64,000 bases of DNA from an uncultured Pelagibacteraceae bacterium (GTDB lineage Bacteria > Pseudomonadota > Alphaproteobacteria > Pelagibacterales > Pelagibacteraceae): NCBI GenBank assembly GCA_902626575.1, contig CACOFY010000001.1:124001-188000 (forward strand), written 5' to 3'. Positions 43,752 through 52,824 of the stretch are shown piece by piece. Made by a program: the position numbers and the translations under genes. The notes beneath the pieces are model-generated. The model saw nothing but the letters and a program-made list of their open reading frames with translations, did not search any database and was not told the DNA's origin. Each line of letters starts with the position of its first letter. Within the stretch, counting starts at the first letter, position 1.

Positions 43752-43834
43752 CAACTTAAAGAAAATTAATATTATTTAAATGCTACCTAATTATCATTTA
43801 CTAATAATATTTGATTAATATAATTTGTATAATT

Positions 43835-44479
43835 ATGAAAAATAAAATTAATCTACCTTCTGAAATACCAGTCTTTCCACTATCAAATTTTATCATTTTT
43901 CCTGAAACCACAGTCCCTTTGAATATATTTGAACCTAGATACATACAAATGATTGATGACTCAATGAAATCGCACAGACTAATTGGAATGGTTCAACCGA
44001 AAAAAACTGGAGATTTGAAAAAACCAGATTTATATAGCGTGGGATGTCTTGGAAAAATAACAAGTTTTAATGAGACAGAGGATGGTAGATATCTAATTGT
44101 ATTAAATGGATTGAGCCGTTTTCAAATTTTAAATGAAATATCAACAGATAAGCTTTATAGAATTTGTGAAGTAAATTATGAAAAATATTCCGCTGACTCC
44201 GATAATATTAAAGAAAAAGTTAATTTTTCAAATTTGGAATCAATTTTAAAGGATCTAAAAAGTATTTTTGACAAAAAGGGTTACGCAATTAACTGGTCTG
44301 AACTCAAAAAGCAAGATATGTATAATACTGTAAATACATTATCTATGGCCTCTCCAATTTCTTTAGAAGAAAAACAAACTTTGCTCGAGAGTTTAAGTAT
44401 CAATGATAGAAAGTCAAAATTAGAGAATATATTAAAGACGTATTTATTAGATGAGTTTGGCAATAATACTTTGCAGTAA
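43835..44479 (+). CDS. LON-domain (substrate-binding) protein
   Basis: A 214-residue protein with only the N-terminal substrate-binding domain of Lon protease: IPVFPLSNFIIFPETTVPLNIFEPRYIQM and GCLGKITSFNETEDGRYLIVLNGLSRF. There is no ATPase or protease domain. I start at the ATG at 43835, because the earlier in-frame start (TTG) adds an unconserved stretch. Its function is unknown, perhaps in protein-quality control. The stop touches the stop of the convergent ubiH-like gene. Confidence 0.9.
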   Translation: MKNKINLPSEIPVFPLSNFIIFPETTVPLNIFEPRYIQMIDDSMKSHRLIGMVQPKKTGDLKKPDLYSVGCLGKITSFNETEDGRYLIVLNGLSRFQILNEISTDKLYRICEVNYEKYSADSDNIKEKVNFSNLESILKDLKSIFDKKGYAINWSELKKQDMYNTVNTLSMASPISLEEKQTLLESLSINDRKSKLENILKTYLLDEFGNNTLQ

Positions 44480-45568
44480 CTAAATATTTCTTAATCCATT
44501 ATCAGCAAAATTAATAAAAAAATCTTTTAACTTTTTATTTTTATTAATTAATGCTGGAATAGAACTTGAAAATTTATTGTTAAAAGTTGTATCAAATTTA
44601 AAAAAGCTCTCAATTAGGTTTATTCCATTAGAGTAAAGCAAATTGTAAGGTCTTGTTTTATTTTGAAAACTACTGAGTAAATTTTTATTGAATGGAAGAC
44701 CAAGATTTTTAGACTTATCTAATTCATTTACTAGTATTTTTAAATCTCTTAAAGTCATATTAAATCCCTGACCTGCTAATGGATGGATTTTATGAAGTGC
44801 ATCACCAAATAATAATATATTGTTATGAAAATAATATCTTGCTGCTTCGAATTTTAATTCTGCTATTTCAAACTTAGAAAAATTTGTAATATCATAATAT
44901 TTATTATAATTTTTAATTAAATTTTTTATATTTTCATCTAAAAGTCTATTATTTCTTTTTCGAATCGAAAAAACTACTGAGGTCATGGTTTTAGATAAAG
45001 GTAAAAAAGCTAATGGTCCATAATTTGTAAATATTTGTCTTGCTTTATTATTTTGAATAGATTTATGTTTTATAATTGAGGTATATGCGATACTTTTGTA
45101 ATCTTTGGTGAACTTTTGATTAAAAAAATTATTATTATAAAAATTATTTCTTTCACAATTAATAATTAATTGATTTTTACTATTACTAAGCATTTTTTCA
45201 TAAAACTTTTTATTTTTAATTTTAGTGAATTTGATTTTATTTAAACTTTTTTTTAAAATTTTAATTAGTTCTTGATTTCGTATTAAATAAAAAAGCACTT
45301 TTTTATTGTCAAAATTTAAAACTTCTTTTAAGGGATCATTTTCCGTTAAAATTCCAATTTCGTTTACTGGATTTACAAGTTTTTTAGGTATTGAAAGAAT
45401 ATCTGCCTTTAGAAAAGCCATATTTTTATTTGTAATTGCTATAGTTCTATTAGATTTAAGATTTTGAGATTTGGCCTTATAAAATATTTCAAAGTTTATA
45501 TTTTTATTTGCTAAAGCTTTAGCAAGAATTAGGCCTGTGAGACTATTTCCAATTATACTTATTTTCAT
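44480..45568 (-). CDS. UbiH-like FAD-dependent monooxygenase
   Basis: A 362-residue flavoprotein hydroxylase of the UbiH/VisC family, with the N-terminal dinucleotide motif IIGNSLTGLILAKAL and the second FAD motif LFGDALHKIHPLAGQGFNMTLRDL (about 254-276). It probably hydroxylates a ubiquinone precursor. It is shorter than E. coli UbiH. The exact ring position cannot be decided. It is convergent with the LON-domain gene and divergent from ftsK. Confidence 0.85.
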   Translation of the reverse strand: MKISIIGNSLTGLILAKALANKNINFEIFYKAKSQNLKSNRTIAITNKNMAFLKADILSIPKKLVNPVNEIGILTENDPLKEVLNFDNKKVLFYLIRNQELIKILKKSLNKIKFTKIKNKKFYEKMLSNSKNQLIINCERNNFYNNNFFNQKFTKDYKSIAYTSIIKHKSIQNNKARQIFTNYGPLAFLPLSKTMTSVVFSIRKRNNRLLDENIKNLIKNYNKYYDITNFSKFEIAELKFEAARYYFHNNILLFGDALHKIHPLAGQGFNMTLRDLKILVNELDKSKNLGLPFNKNLLSSFQNKTRPYNLLYSNGINLIESFFKFDTTFNNKFSSSIPALINKNKKLKDFFINFADNGLRNI

Positions 45569-45634
45569 AAAAAAATAATTTTAACAACAAATATTAAATG
45601 ATACAAAGTGATAAATTGGATTCTATATTATTTT

Positions 45635-47725
45635 ATGAATATTAAGCCATTAATACAAAATATATCAAATTTTTTGTTTGATAGTCTTGTTCAATTAATA
45701 GGTATTATTTTAACATTTTTAAGTATATTTATTCTTCTAGCACTTTTTACTTACTCTGCTGAAGATCCAAATTTTGTATTTTCAAACAATAATGAAATAA
45801 ATAATATATTTGGGTTCCAAGGAAGTGTTGTTTCTGACTTTCTTTTACAAACCATTGGACTAGTTTCATTTTTATTCTCAATCACTTTATTTATTACAGG
45901 GATAAATGTTGTAATAAAAAAAAGATTAGTAATTATTCTAGAAAATTTTTTTTATACGATCTTGTATATTATTTTTGGAACGGTTTTTTTGGGCATTTTT
46001 TACCTCAACTCATTTTGGCTACCTGTTAACGGTAATGGTGGTTTCGTCGGAAATATCCTAACTCAAACTTTTTTAGAAAATCTAATCTTAACAAATCAAG
46101 AAATATCTTATTATATTTTAATTTTGGTAACAGGTTTACTATTTTTAAAGAGTATTAATTTTAGTCCCATAGGTTTAATTAATTTTATAAAAAAAATAAA
46201 AACTAGAAATGTAAGCAATAAAATAACTGAAAACCAATTTGAAAACTCAGAAGTTATAAATTCAAAACAACTAAAAATGGATGAACAAGTTCAAGAAAAT
46301 TTTTCTTTTGATCGAAAGATCAAGATAAATAAAGATATCAAAATTAAATATAAGACTCCTAAAATTGAGTTTTTGAATACCGCATCCAAAGATGAAAGAT
46401 CAAAAAAAAATAGTGATCCAAATTATAATTCAGAATCATTAGAAAAAATTCTTTTAGATTTTGGTGTCGAAGGAAAAATAAAAAAAGTAAGTAATGGACC
46501 AGTTGTAACATTAAATGAATTTGAACCAGCAGCTGGCGTAAAAGTTTCAAAAGTGATTAATCTTTCAGAGGACATAGCTAGAAATACTAGCTCAGAGTCT
46601 GCAAGAATATCTACAATTCCAGGCCAAAATACTATAGGGATTGAACTTCCAAATACTTTTAGAGAAAATGTATACCTAAGCGAAATAATCTCGTCTTCCA
46701 ATTTTAAAAATAAAGATATTAAATTACCTATTGCTTTAGGCAAAAGTATATCAGGCATTCCAATTACTGGTGATCTATCGTCAATGCCTCATTTATTAAT
46801 TGCAGGAACAACTGGATCAGGAAAATCTGTTTGCATTAATACAATTATTCTATCTCTTTTGTATAAACACTCGCCTGATAAATGTAAATTTATTCTAATA
46901 GATCCCAAAATGTTAGAGCTATCAACTTACGAAGGTATACCACATTTGCTTTGTCCCGTAATAACTGAGGCAAAAAAAGCTGCCTCTGTGCTTGGCTGGG
47001 TAGTTAAAGAGATGGAAAGTAGATACAAGCTTATGACAAGAGAAGGAGTTAAAAATATTGATGGATATAATTCTAAACATACTCATTCAATGCCTTACAT
47101 AGTTGTAATTGTTGATGAAATGTCTGATTTAATGTTAGTTGCTGGGAAGGAGATAGAAAATTATATTCAAAAGTTATCGCAAATGGCTAGAGCTGCTGGC
47201 ATTCATATTATTATGGCAACCCAAAGACCAAGTGTTGATGTAATAACTGGAACTATCAAAGCTAACTTTCCAACAAGAATATCTTTTCAGGTAACATCAA
47301 AAATTGATAGTAGAACAATCTTAGGTGAGCAAGGCGCTGAACAACTATTAGGAAAAGGGGATATGCTTTATATGTCTTCAGCTAATCGAATAGTAAGGAT
47401 ACATGCCCCATATGTTTCTGAGAATGAAATTAATAAAGTTAATAATTACATAAGGTCTCAGGCAGAACCAGATTACGTCGATGAGATACTTAGCTTTGCT
47501 GATGAACGAGATGAAGGAGCCTCATTATCAAATGGTAATAAGGATGAATTATATGATACAGCTGTTGGTATAATTAAGTCTGAAGGAAAAGCCTCAACCT
47601 CTTTTTTGCAACGAAAATTACAAATTGGTTATAATAGAGCTGCAAGAATAATTGATATGATGGAAGATGATGGAATAGTGAGCAAAGCAAATCATGTAGG
47701 TAAAAGGGATGTTTTAAAGTCATGA
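45635..47725 (+). CDS. ftsK: DNA translocase FtsK
   Basis: A 696-residue FtsK/SpoIIIE-type translocase: about four N-terminal membrane helices, a short linker (200-240), the alpha/beta motor with Walker A GTTGSGKSV and Walker B VVIVDEMSDLM, and a C-terminal winged-helix gamma domain (DELYDTAVGIIKSEGKASTS onward) that reads the KOPS sequence. It moves DNA at the division septum. A GTG at 45608 gives 9 more residues, but I prefer the ATG at 45635. lolA overlaps its stop by 4 bases. Confidence 0.96.
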   Translation: MNIKPLIQNISNFLFDSLVQLIGIILTFLSIFILLALFTYSAEDPNFVFSNNNEINNIFGFQGSVVSDFLLQTIGLVSFLFSITLFITGINVVIKKRLVIILENFFYTILYIIFGTVFLGIFYLNSFWLPVNGNGGFVGNILTQTFLENLILTNQEISYYILILVTGLLFLKSINFSPIGLINFIKKIKTRNVSNKITENQFENSEVINSKQLKMDEQVQENFSFDRKIKINKDIKIKYKTPKIEFLNTASKDERSKKNSDPNYNSESLEKILLDFGVEGKIKKVSNGPVVTLNEFEPAAGVKVSKVINLSEDIARNTSSESARISTIPGQNTIGIELPNTFRENVYLSEIISSSNFKNKDIKLPIALGKSISGIPITGDLSSMPHLLIAGTTGSGKSVCINTIILSLLYKHSPDKCKFILIDPKMLELSTYEGIPHLLCPVITEAKKAASVLGWVVKEMESRYKLMTREGVKNIDGYNSKHTHSMPYIVVIVDEMSDLMLVAGKEIENYIQKLSQMARAAGIHIIMATQRPSVDVITGTIKANFPTRISFQVTSKIDSRTILGEQGAEQLLGKGDMLYMSSANRIVRIHAPYVSENEINKVNNYIRSQAEPDYVDEILSFADERDEGASLSNGNKDELYDTAVGIIKSEGKASTSFLQRKLQIGYNRAARIIDMMEDDGIVSKANHVGKRDVLKS

Positions 47726-48279
47726 AACAAGTAAGCGTATTTTTTTTTAGTATTTTTTTTTTTTGTGTAAATCTAAACGCTACTGAAATTGAAAATATAA
47801 TAAATCACTTTAAAAAAATTGAAAATATTTCTTTCTCATTTAAACAAAATATTAATGAAAAAATAGAGAAAGGTAATTGTGTTGTAGAATATCCAAAAAA
47901 AATTTATTGTTTATATGATAATTTTAATAAAAAACTTTTGGTATCCAATGGAAAAGACCTTGTAATTAAAAACCAACAAATAGATCAGTATTATATTTAT
48001 CCAATTGAAAAAACTGCCCTAAATCTAATATTGGATAAAGATTTTCTTATTTCAAAAATTGAGAAAGCAAATATGGACTTGGTTGATAACAAACTTTATA
48101 GATTTAGATTTGATGAAAATGAACATACAATTAATATTTTTTTTGATAGAAAAACTTTAAATCTTATTGGTTGGCAAAATATTGATATATATCAAAATTT
48201 AGTCATTACATATCTTTTTAATATAAAAATAAATTCTCAACTTGAGAAAGATCAGTTCAAATTACCTTCGATAAATTAA
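47722..48279 (+). CDS. lolA: Outer-membrane lipoprotein carrier LolA
   Basis: A 185-residue periplasmic protein with a signal peptide (1-20) and the LolA family pattern: FKKIENISFSFKQ, then GNCVVEYPKKIYCLYDNFNKKLLVSNGKDLVI, and NIFFDRKTLNLIGWQNID near the C-terminus. It carries lipoproteins from LolCDE to the outer membrane. The start overlaps ftsK by 4 bases, a frequent pairing in alphaproteobacteria. Its stop overlaps the convergent GNAT gene. Confidence 0.9.
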   Translation: MKQVSVFFFSIFFFCVNLNATEIENIINHFKKIENISFSFKQNINEKIEKGNCVVEYPKKIYCLYDNFNKKLLVSNGKDLVIKNQQIDQYYIYPIEKTALNLILDKDFLISKIEKANMDLVDNKLYRFRFDENEHTINIFFDRKTLNLIGWQNIDIYQNLVITYLFNIKINSQLEKDQFKLPSIN

Positions 48280-48788
48280 ATAGCCTGCCTCTTAAGGATT
48301 TCATTTTTAAAAACTTGCATTCCTCTTGACTTATAATTTAATATTGCATTTGGGTGGTCTAGAGAGCAAGTATGAACCCAAACTCTTTTTACATCAGACT
48401 GAAAACCAAGTTTGATAGCTTCTGATAATAAGTATCCTCCATACCCTTTCGAGAAAAATTCTTCAAGAATTCCAAAATATGCTATTTCGCAATCAAAAGA
48501 CTCGTTGTTATATATCAGCTCAAAATAACCAATCAAATTATTATTTTCTTTCAATATATAAGTTTTTAAATTTTTATTTGCTGTGTATTTTTGCCAAGTT
48601 GCGTCACTCCACACCAATCTATCAACCCATTGATATTTTTTACCAATTTGTTTGTAGAAAAATTTATTCAATTCAAAATTTTCAGATTTTAATAAATCTA
48701 TTTTTAAATTATCAATTGGCTTTTGCTTATCTTTAAGTTTATCAATTGACGTAATTTCTAAATAGTATCTATCAATTTTTTCTATCAC
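48276..48788 (-). CDS. GNAT-family N-acetyltransferase
   Basis: A 170-residue GNAT protein. The acetyl-CoA-binding stretch IAYFGILEEFFSKGYGGYLLSEAIKLGF (about 105-132) has a pyrophosphate loop of the GxGxG/A type, and the rest matches the GNAT fold (WSDATWQKYTA; RVWVHTCSLDHPNAILNYKSRGM). The substrate is unknown. The start overlaps the HIT gene by 4 bases and the stop overlaps the lolA stop by 4. Confidence 0.85.
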   Translation of the reverse strand: MIEKIDRYYLEITSIDKLKDKQKPIDNLKIDLLKSENFELNKFFYKQIGKKYQWVDRLVWSDATWQKYTANKNLKTYILKENNNLIGYFELIYNNESFDCEIAYFGILEEFFSKGYGGYLLSEAIKLGFQSDVKRVWVHTCSLDHPNAILNYKSRGMQVFKNEILKRQAI

Positions 48789-49150
48789 TCAACCATTCTC
48801 CCAACTTTTTCGCCCCCAAAAATATGAAAATGTAAATGAGGTACTTCTTGACCTCCGTGTTCATTAATGTTTGCTAAAGTTCTATATCCTTTACCTTTAT
48901 TTATCGACACACCTAGTTTTTCAGCAACATTCGTGATGCCTTTTAAAAGTCCAACGATTTCATCTTTTGATGCTTTGTTTGTAAAATCATCCAAATCTAT
49001 GTATTTTCCTTTTGGTATTACAAGAGCATGAATTTTTTTTTGAGGATTTATATCATGAAAAGATAAAATAAATTCATCTTCGTAAATTTTTTTACAAGGA
49101 ATTTCCCCTCTTAAAATTTTTGCAAAAATGTTATTTTCGTCATAACTCAT
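48785..49150 (-). CDS. HIT-domain (Hint-type) purine nucleotide hydrolase
   Basis: A 121-residue Hint-like protein with IFAKILRGEIPCKKIYEDE at the start and the histidine-triad motif HLHFHIFGG (GQEVPHLHFHI) near residue 104. It probably hydrolyses adenosine phosphoramidates. The start overlaps the upstream small protein gene by 1 base, and the stop region overlaps the GNAT gene start by 4. The family is widespread and the role broad. Confidence 0.95.
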   Translation of the reverse strand: MSYDENNIFAKILRGEIPCKKIYEDEFILSFHDINPQKKIHALVIPKGKYIDLDDFTNKASKDEIVGLLKGITNVAEKLGVSINKGKGYRTLANINEHGGQEVPHLHFHIFGGEKVGRMVE

Positions 49151-49494
49151 TACAGGACCTCGATTTCCTCTATTATTCTAATGATTTTTCCCTCTCTAAC
49201 TACAGCCTCCAATTTAGCACACTCGTAGTATGCATTTGAATTTGCCTCTGCTATTTCTTTCATTTCAAAACATTTGCCTTTGCTTTCAACCAATAAATGC
49301 TCAATTAACTGTAAATCGTCAGGATCGCCAAGATACATCATTAATCCAATGACCTTATCTTGCTTTTCAAATCCCATTTTTTCTATCTGGGCCACCTCTG
49401 TATCTATACCAACTTCAAAATTTTTGATCGCTACATATCCCTTGTAAATAATAAAACCTAATATTAATAAAAAAACAAATTTTATTTTACTCAT
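49150..49494 (-). CDS. Small membrane-anchored protein, unknown function
   Basis: A 114-residue protein with an N-terminal hydrophobic anchor (5-24) and a soluble, acidic remainder containing two cysteines (KGKCFEMKEIAEANSNAYYECAKLEAVV). No family is recognised. It lies 6 bases after the sucD/mtkB stop and overlaps the HIT gene by one base, so it is part of a minus-strand run with the CoA-ligase genes. Confidence 0.7.
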   Translation of the reverse strand: MSKIKFVFLLILGFIIYKGYVAIKNFEVGIDTEVAQIEKMGFEKQDKVIGLMMYLGDPDDLQLIEHLLVESKGKCFEMKEIAEANSNAYYECAKLEAVVREGKIIRIIEEIEVL

Positions 49495-49500
49495 TTCTTA

Positions 49501-50388
49501 TCAGCTTTTACCTAATACTTTCTTTACAGTATCGCCCATTACAGATGGATTTTTTGAAATTGTTACTCCACATTCTTTAAGAAGTTCAACTTTTTCAACT
49601 GCACTTTCGCCGTATGCTGAGACGATTGCACCAGCATGTCCCATCACTCTACCTTTGGGAGCTGTCAATCCAGCAATATAAGCAATAACAGGTTTTTTCA
49701 TATTTTCTTTAGCAAAGTGACCTGCTGCTACCTCTTGTGGACCTCCAATTTCCCCTATCATTAAAATTGCATCAGTCTCATTATCTGTCTCAAATTTCTC
49801 AATAATGTCTCTGAAAGAGCTCCCGTTAATTGGATCACCTCCAATTCCTACACTTGTAGAAACTCCTATATTTAAATTTTTTAATTGCTGGGCTGCTTCA
49901 TAACCTAAAGTTCCTGACCTGCTTATGATACCAATTCTTCCCTCTTTATAAATATGACCAGGCATTATTCCTAACATAGATTTACCTGGACTAATTATAC
50001 CTGCACAATTTGGTCCGACAAGAGTCATCTTACCACTTTTTGTATATCTTCTCATGTACCTTTTAATTTTAATCATGTCATGGGAAGGTATTCCATCAAC
50101 AATTGCAACACAGGTTTTAATTCCTGCGTCCGCTGCTTCCATAGCACTATCTGCTGCAAATGCAGGAGGAACAAATAATATTGATGCGGTTGCACCTGTT
50201 TCCTTAACTGCTTCTTTGACAGTATTAAATACTGGACGATCCAAATGTTTGGTTCCGCCTTTACCAGGTGTCACTCCGCCGACAACATATGATCCATATT
50301 TCATCATTTCATCCGCATGAAAGGTTCCCATTTTACCAGTAAAACCTTGGATGATTATTTTTGTACTTTTATCAATTATAACAGCCAT
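49501..50388 (-). CDS. sucD/mtkB: CoA ligase alpha subunit, SucD-like, best read as malate-CoA ligase MtkB
   Basis: A 295-residue ADP-forming acyl-CoA ligase alpha subunit with the CoA-binding Rossmann part (IIIQGFTGKMG, 11-20) and the phosphohistidine His251 in MGHAGAI. The stretch GPNCAGIISPGKSMLGIMPGHIY (125-147) and the GGVTPGKGG and RYMRRYTKSGK segments look like MtkB of methylotrophs rather than TCA-cycle SucD, which has GPNCPGVITP. I judge malate-CoA ligase more likely, but it may act as the succinyl-CoA synthetase as well. The order mcl-sucC/mtkA-sucD/mtkB supports the malyl-CoA reading. Confidence 0.9.
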   Translation of the reverse strand: MAVIIDKSTKIIIQGFTGKMGTFHADEMMKYGSYVVGGVTPGKGGTKHLDRPVFNTVKEAVKETGATASILFVPPAFAADSAMEAADAGIKTCVAIVDGIPSHDMIKIKRYMRRYTKSGKMTLVGPNCAGIISPGKSMLGIMPGHIYKEGRIGIISRSGTLGYEAAQQLKNLNIGVSTSVGIGGDPINGSSFRDIIEKFETDNETDAILMIGEIGGPQEVAAGHFAKENMKKPVIAYIAGLTAPKGRVMGHAGAIVSAYGESAVEKVELLKECGVTISKNPSVMGDTVKKVLGKS

Positions 50389-50391
50389 AAA

Positions 50392-51555
50392 TTATTTTCT
50401 TAAAGCTTTAACTGCTTTATTTGCAGCATCTTCTAAAGTGTTCGCCTCTATATATTTAATTTTACTTTTTTTTAGAATTTCGTTTCCCTTTTCTACGTTT
50501 GTACCAGCTAATCTTATTACTAAAGGAACCTTTACCTCAATTTTTTGTAAAGCTTGAACAATACCCTCTGCTACCCAATCACACCTATTTATACCAGCAA
50601 AAATATTTACTAAAATTACTCTTACTTTCTCGTCCATTGTTATTAATCTAAATGCCTTTACAATTTTTTCAGGGGTTGCTCCTCCACCAACATCTAAGAA
50701 ATTAGCTGGAGACCCGCCAGCAAGCTTAATCATGTCCATCGAAGCCATTGCGAGACCCGCACCATTGATTATGTTTCCGATATTCCCGTCCAAACTTACA
50801 TAGTTTAGGCCTCTGTCGGATGCATAAACTTCTTTTGTTTCCTCTTGAGTTTTATCTCTTAATTCGGAAACCTGACTACGCCTGAACATTGCGTTGTTAT
50901 CGAAACTCATTTTACAGTCCAATGCTAGTATTTGTTTTTGTTTTGAAATTACTAACGGGTTTACTTCAACCATAGTTGCATCAAGTTCACTAAAAGCTTT
51001 GTAGCATCCGACTATTGTATCTGAAACACGTGGAATTAAAGCTGGCTCAATGCCAAGACCAAAAGCAAGTTCTCTAGCTTGAAAATTTTGTATTCCAACA
51101 GCAACTTCTATTTTAGATCTTATTATAGTTTCTGGTTTTTCCTTTGAAATTTCCTCGACACTCATACCTCCCTCTGTTGAGGCAACAATCATGATACTTT
51201 CTGAACTTCTATCAAAAACTAAACCTAAGTATAATTCTTTTTCAATATCAGTTGCTTCTTCTATATAAATTCTATTTACTATTTTTCCCTCAGGTCCTGT
51301 TTGATTAGTAACTAATTTTTTTCCAAGTAATTTATCTGTTGCTTGTGCTACTTCTAGTGGTGAGTTACATACAATTATACCACCTGCTTTTCCTCTTGCA
51401 CCTGAATGTATTTGAGCCTTAGCAACCCATTTAGATCCGCCGATTTCTCTAGCTTTGTTTTCTGCATTCTCAGGACTATAAACAATACCTCCTCTTGGTA
51501 TCGTTACTCCAAAACTTGATAAGATTTTTTTTGCTTGATATTCGTGAATATCCAT
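50392..51555 (-). CDS. sucC/mtkA: CoA ligase beta subunit, SucC-like, best read as malate-CoA ligase MtkA
   Basis: A 387-residue ATP-grasp beta subunit. The nucleotide site has KAQIHSGARGKAGGI (46-60), with the GARGKAGG form seen in MtkA instead of the GGRGKAGG of most SucC, and AVGIQNFQARELAFGLG. The C-terminal ILVNIFAGINRCDWVAEG and VIRLAGTNVEKG are standard. It ends 3 bases before sucD/mtkB and starts 3 bases after mcl. It would ligate malate (or succinate) and CoA with ATP. The choice rests on my memory of the two families and should be aligned. Confidence 0.9.
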   Translation of the reverse strand: MDIHEYQAKKILSSFGVTIPRGGIVYSPENAENKAREIGGSKWVAKAQIHSGARGKAGGIIVCNSPLEVAQATDKLLGKKLVTNQTGPEGKIVNRIYIEEATDIEKELYLGLVFDRSSESIMIVASTEGGMSVEEISKEKPETIIRSKIEVAVGIQNFQARELAFGLGIEPALIPRVSDTIVGCYKAFSELDATMVEVNPLVISKQKQILALDCKMSFDNNAMFRRSQVSELRDKTQEETKEVYASDRGLNYVSLDGNIGNIINGAGLAMASMDMIKLAGGSPANFLDVGGGATPEKIVKAFRLITMDEKVRVILVNIFAGINRCDWVAEGIVQALQKIEVKVPLVIRLAGTNVEKGNEILKKSKIKYIEANTLEDAANKAVKALRK

Positions 51556-51558
51556 AAA

Positions 51559-52497
51559 TTACTTATTATGTATTAATTTATCTATGTTGACAATATTTTC
51601 AGCCATTCGAGCTGAGGCTGCATCAATCATTCTGCCGTCAAGTTGGGCCGCACCTTTTCCCTCTTTTGCCGCTTTATCAAGTTCCTCTATTATTCTTTTT
51701 GCTTTGGCAACCTCTGACTCTGGTGGTGTAAATACTTTGTTTGCAAGTTCGATCTGTGATGGATGAATGGCCCATTTACCTTCGATACCAATTGCTGCTC
51801 CTCTTTTTGCAGACTCTATGTAAGCATTCGGGTCATTAAAATCACCGAATGGTCCATCTATTGCTCTTAATCCATAGGCCCTACAAGTGACTACTAACTC
51901 TGATAAACCATGATGCCATTGATCTCCTGGGTAGTCAGGATTTAATCCTCCAATAACAACGGTTCTAGCTCTTAAGCTTGCTGCGTAATCTGCCACACCA
52001 AAATGTAAAGCTTCTAATCTAGAACTTGATTGAGCAATCTCTTTTATGTTTGCCATACCCAATGCTGTTTCAATTAAGCATTCAATTCCAATTTTATTTT
52101 GTATTTTTTTATTAGTTTCAATTTGTGTTAATAAACAATCCACCATATAGACATCGCTTGCAGTTCCTGCCTTTGGTACTAATATTGTATCAACATTTTT
52201 TCCAGCTTGTTCAACTATTTCAACTAAATCACTGTACATATAATGAGTATCCAAACTATTAATTCTTACTGAAATAGTTTTGCCTTTATTTCTCCAATTC
52301 ATTTCATTTAATGCTTTAATGGTATTCTTTCTTGCCGTTACTTTGTCATTTGGAGATACTGCATCCTCCAAATCTAGAAAGACAACGTCTGCTTCAGAAT
52401 TTAATGCTTTGTCAAACATTTTTGGAGATGAGCCTGGAACTGCCAATTCACTTCTATGAAGTCTTGCTCTTGCTGGTTTATAAAATTTATGGCTCAT
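51559..52497 (-). CDS. mcl: L-malyl-CoA/beta-methylmalyl-CoA lyase (CitE superfamily)
   Basis: A 312-residue CitE-like TIM-barrel lyase: ARARLHRSELAVPGSSPKMFDKA, FLDLEDAV (metal-binding Glu and Asp), VRINSLDTHYMY, LIETALGMANIKEIA, GVADYAASLRARTVVIGG and EGKWAIHPSQIELAN. The pattern matches bacterial Mcl. The reaction is glyoxylate plus acetyl-CoA to L-malyl-CoA, reversible. It is followed after 3 bases by the SucC/MtkA-like gene, so the lyase and ligase form one unit. hisE lies 53 bases upstream on the same strand. Confidence 0.93.
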   Translation of the reverse strand: MSHKFYKPARARLHRSELAVPGSSPKMFDKALNSEADVVFLDLEDAVSPNDKVTARKNTIKALNEMNWRNKGKTISVRINSLDTHYMYSDLVEIVEQAGKNVDTILVPKAGTASDVYMVDCLLTQIETNKKIQNKIGIECLIETALGMANIKEIAQSSSRLEALHFGVADYAASLRARTVVIGGLNPDYPGDQWHHGLSELVVTCRAYGLRAIDGPFGDFNDPNAYIESAKRGAAIGIEGKWAIHPSQIELANKVFTPPESEVAKAKRIIEELDKAAKEGKGAAQLDGRMIDAASARMAENIVNIDKLIHNK

Positions 52498-52550
52498 AAG
52501 GATTTTTTAATATGTAAAAGCTAACACTATTTTGGACTTTTTAAGACTCT

Positions 52551-52823
52551 TTATTTTCGTCTTTTTTCTAATTCTAACATAATATCCTCAATACGAACGC
52601 CATTTCCTTCGAGATAGACTAATAAATGGTAAAGGACATCTGCTGCTTCGTGAACTGTATTAGAATTATTTTCAACAGCCTCTATTAATTCGGCTATTTC
52701 CTCTTTCACTTTTGCAACACTCAAATTTTTATCTCTCAAAAGTTCTGAAGTATAAGATTTTTTATTTGGGTATAATTTTCTTTCTCTTATTATTTTTATT
52801 AAATCTTCTAAAATTTTTAGCAT
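52551..52823 (-). CDS. hisE: Phosphoribosyl-ATP diphosphatase
   Basis: A 90-residue MazG-fold HisE. The core motif EEIAELIEAVENNSNTVHEAADVLYHLLVYL has the metal-binding Glu and Asp residues. It cleaves PR-ATP to PR-AMP in histidine synthesis. Its start is one base from the hisF stop. It is a stand-alone HisE; no HisI domain is fused. Confidence 0.94.
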   Translation of the reverse strand: MLKILEDLIKIIRERKLYPNKKSYTSELLRDKNLSVAKVKEEIAELIEAVENNSNTVHEAADVLYHLLVYLEGNGVRIEDIMLELEKRRK

Positions 52824-52824
52824 C

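Noticed and set aside
49501-51555. Plain TCA-cycle succinyl-CoA synthetase as the sole reading
   Set aside because: Motifs and the adjacent mcl gene favour malate-CoA ligase. I keep succinate as a possible second substrate, since I cannot see whether another sucCD exists.
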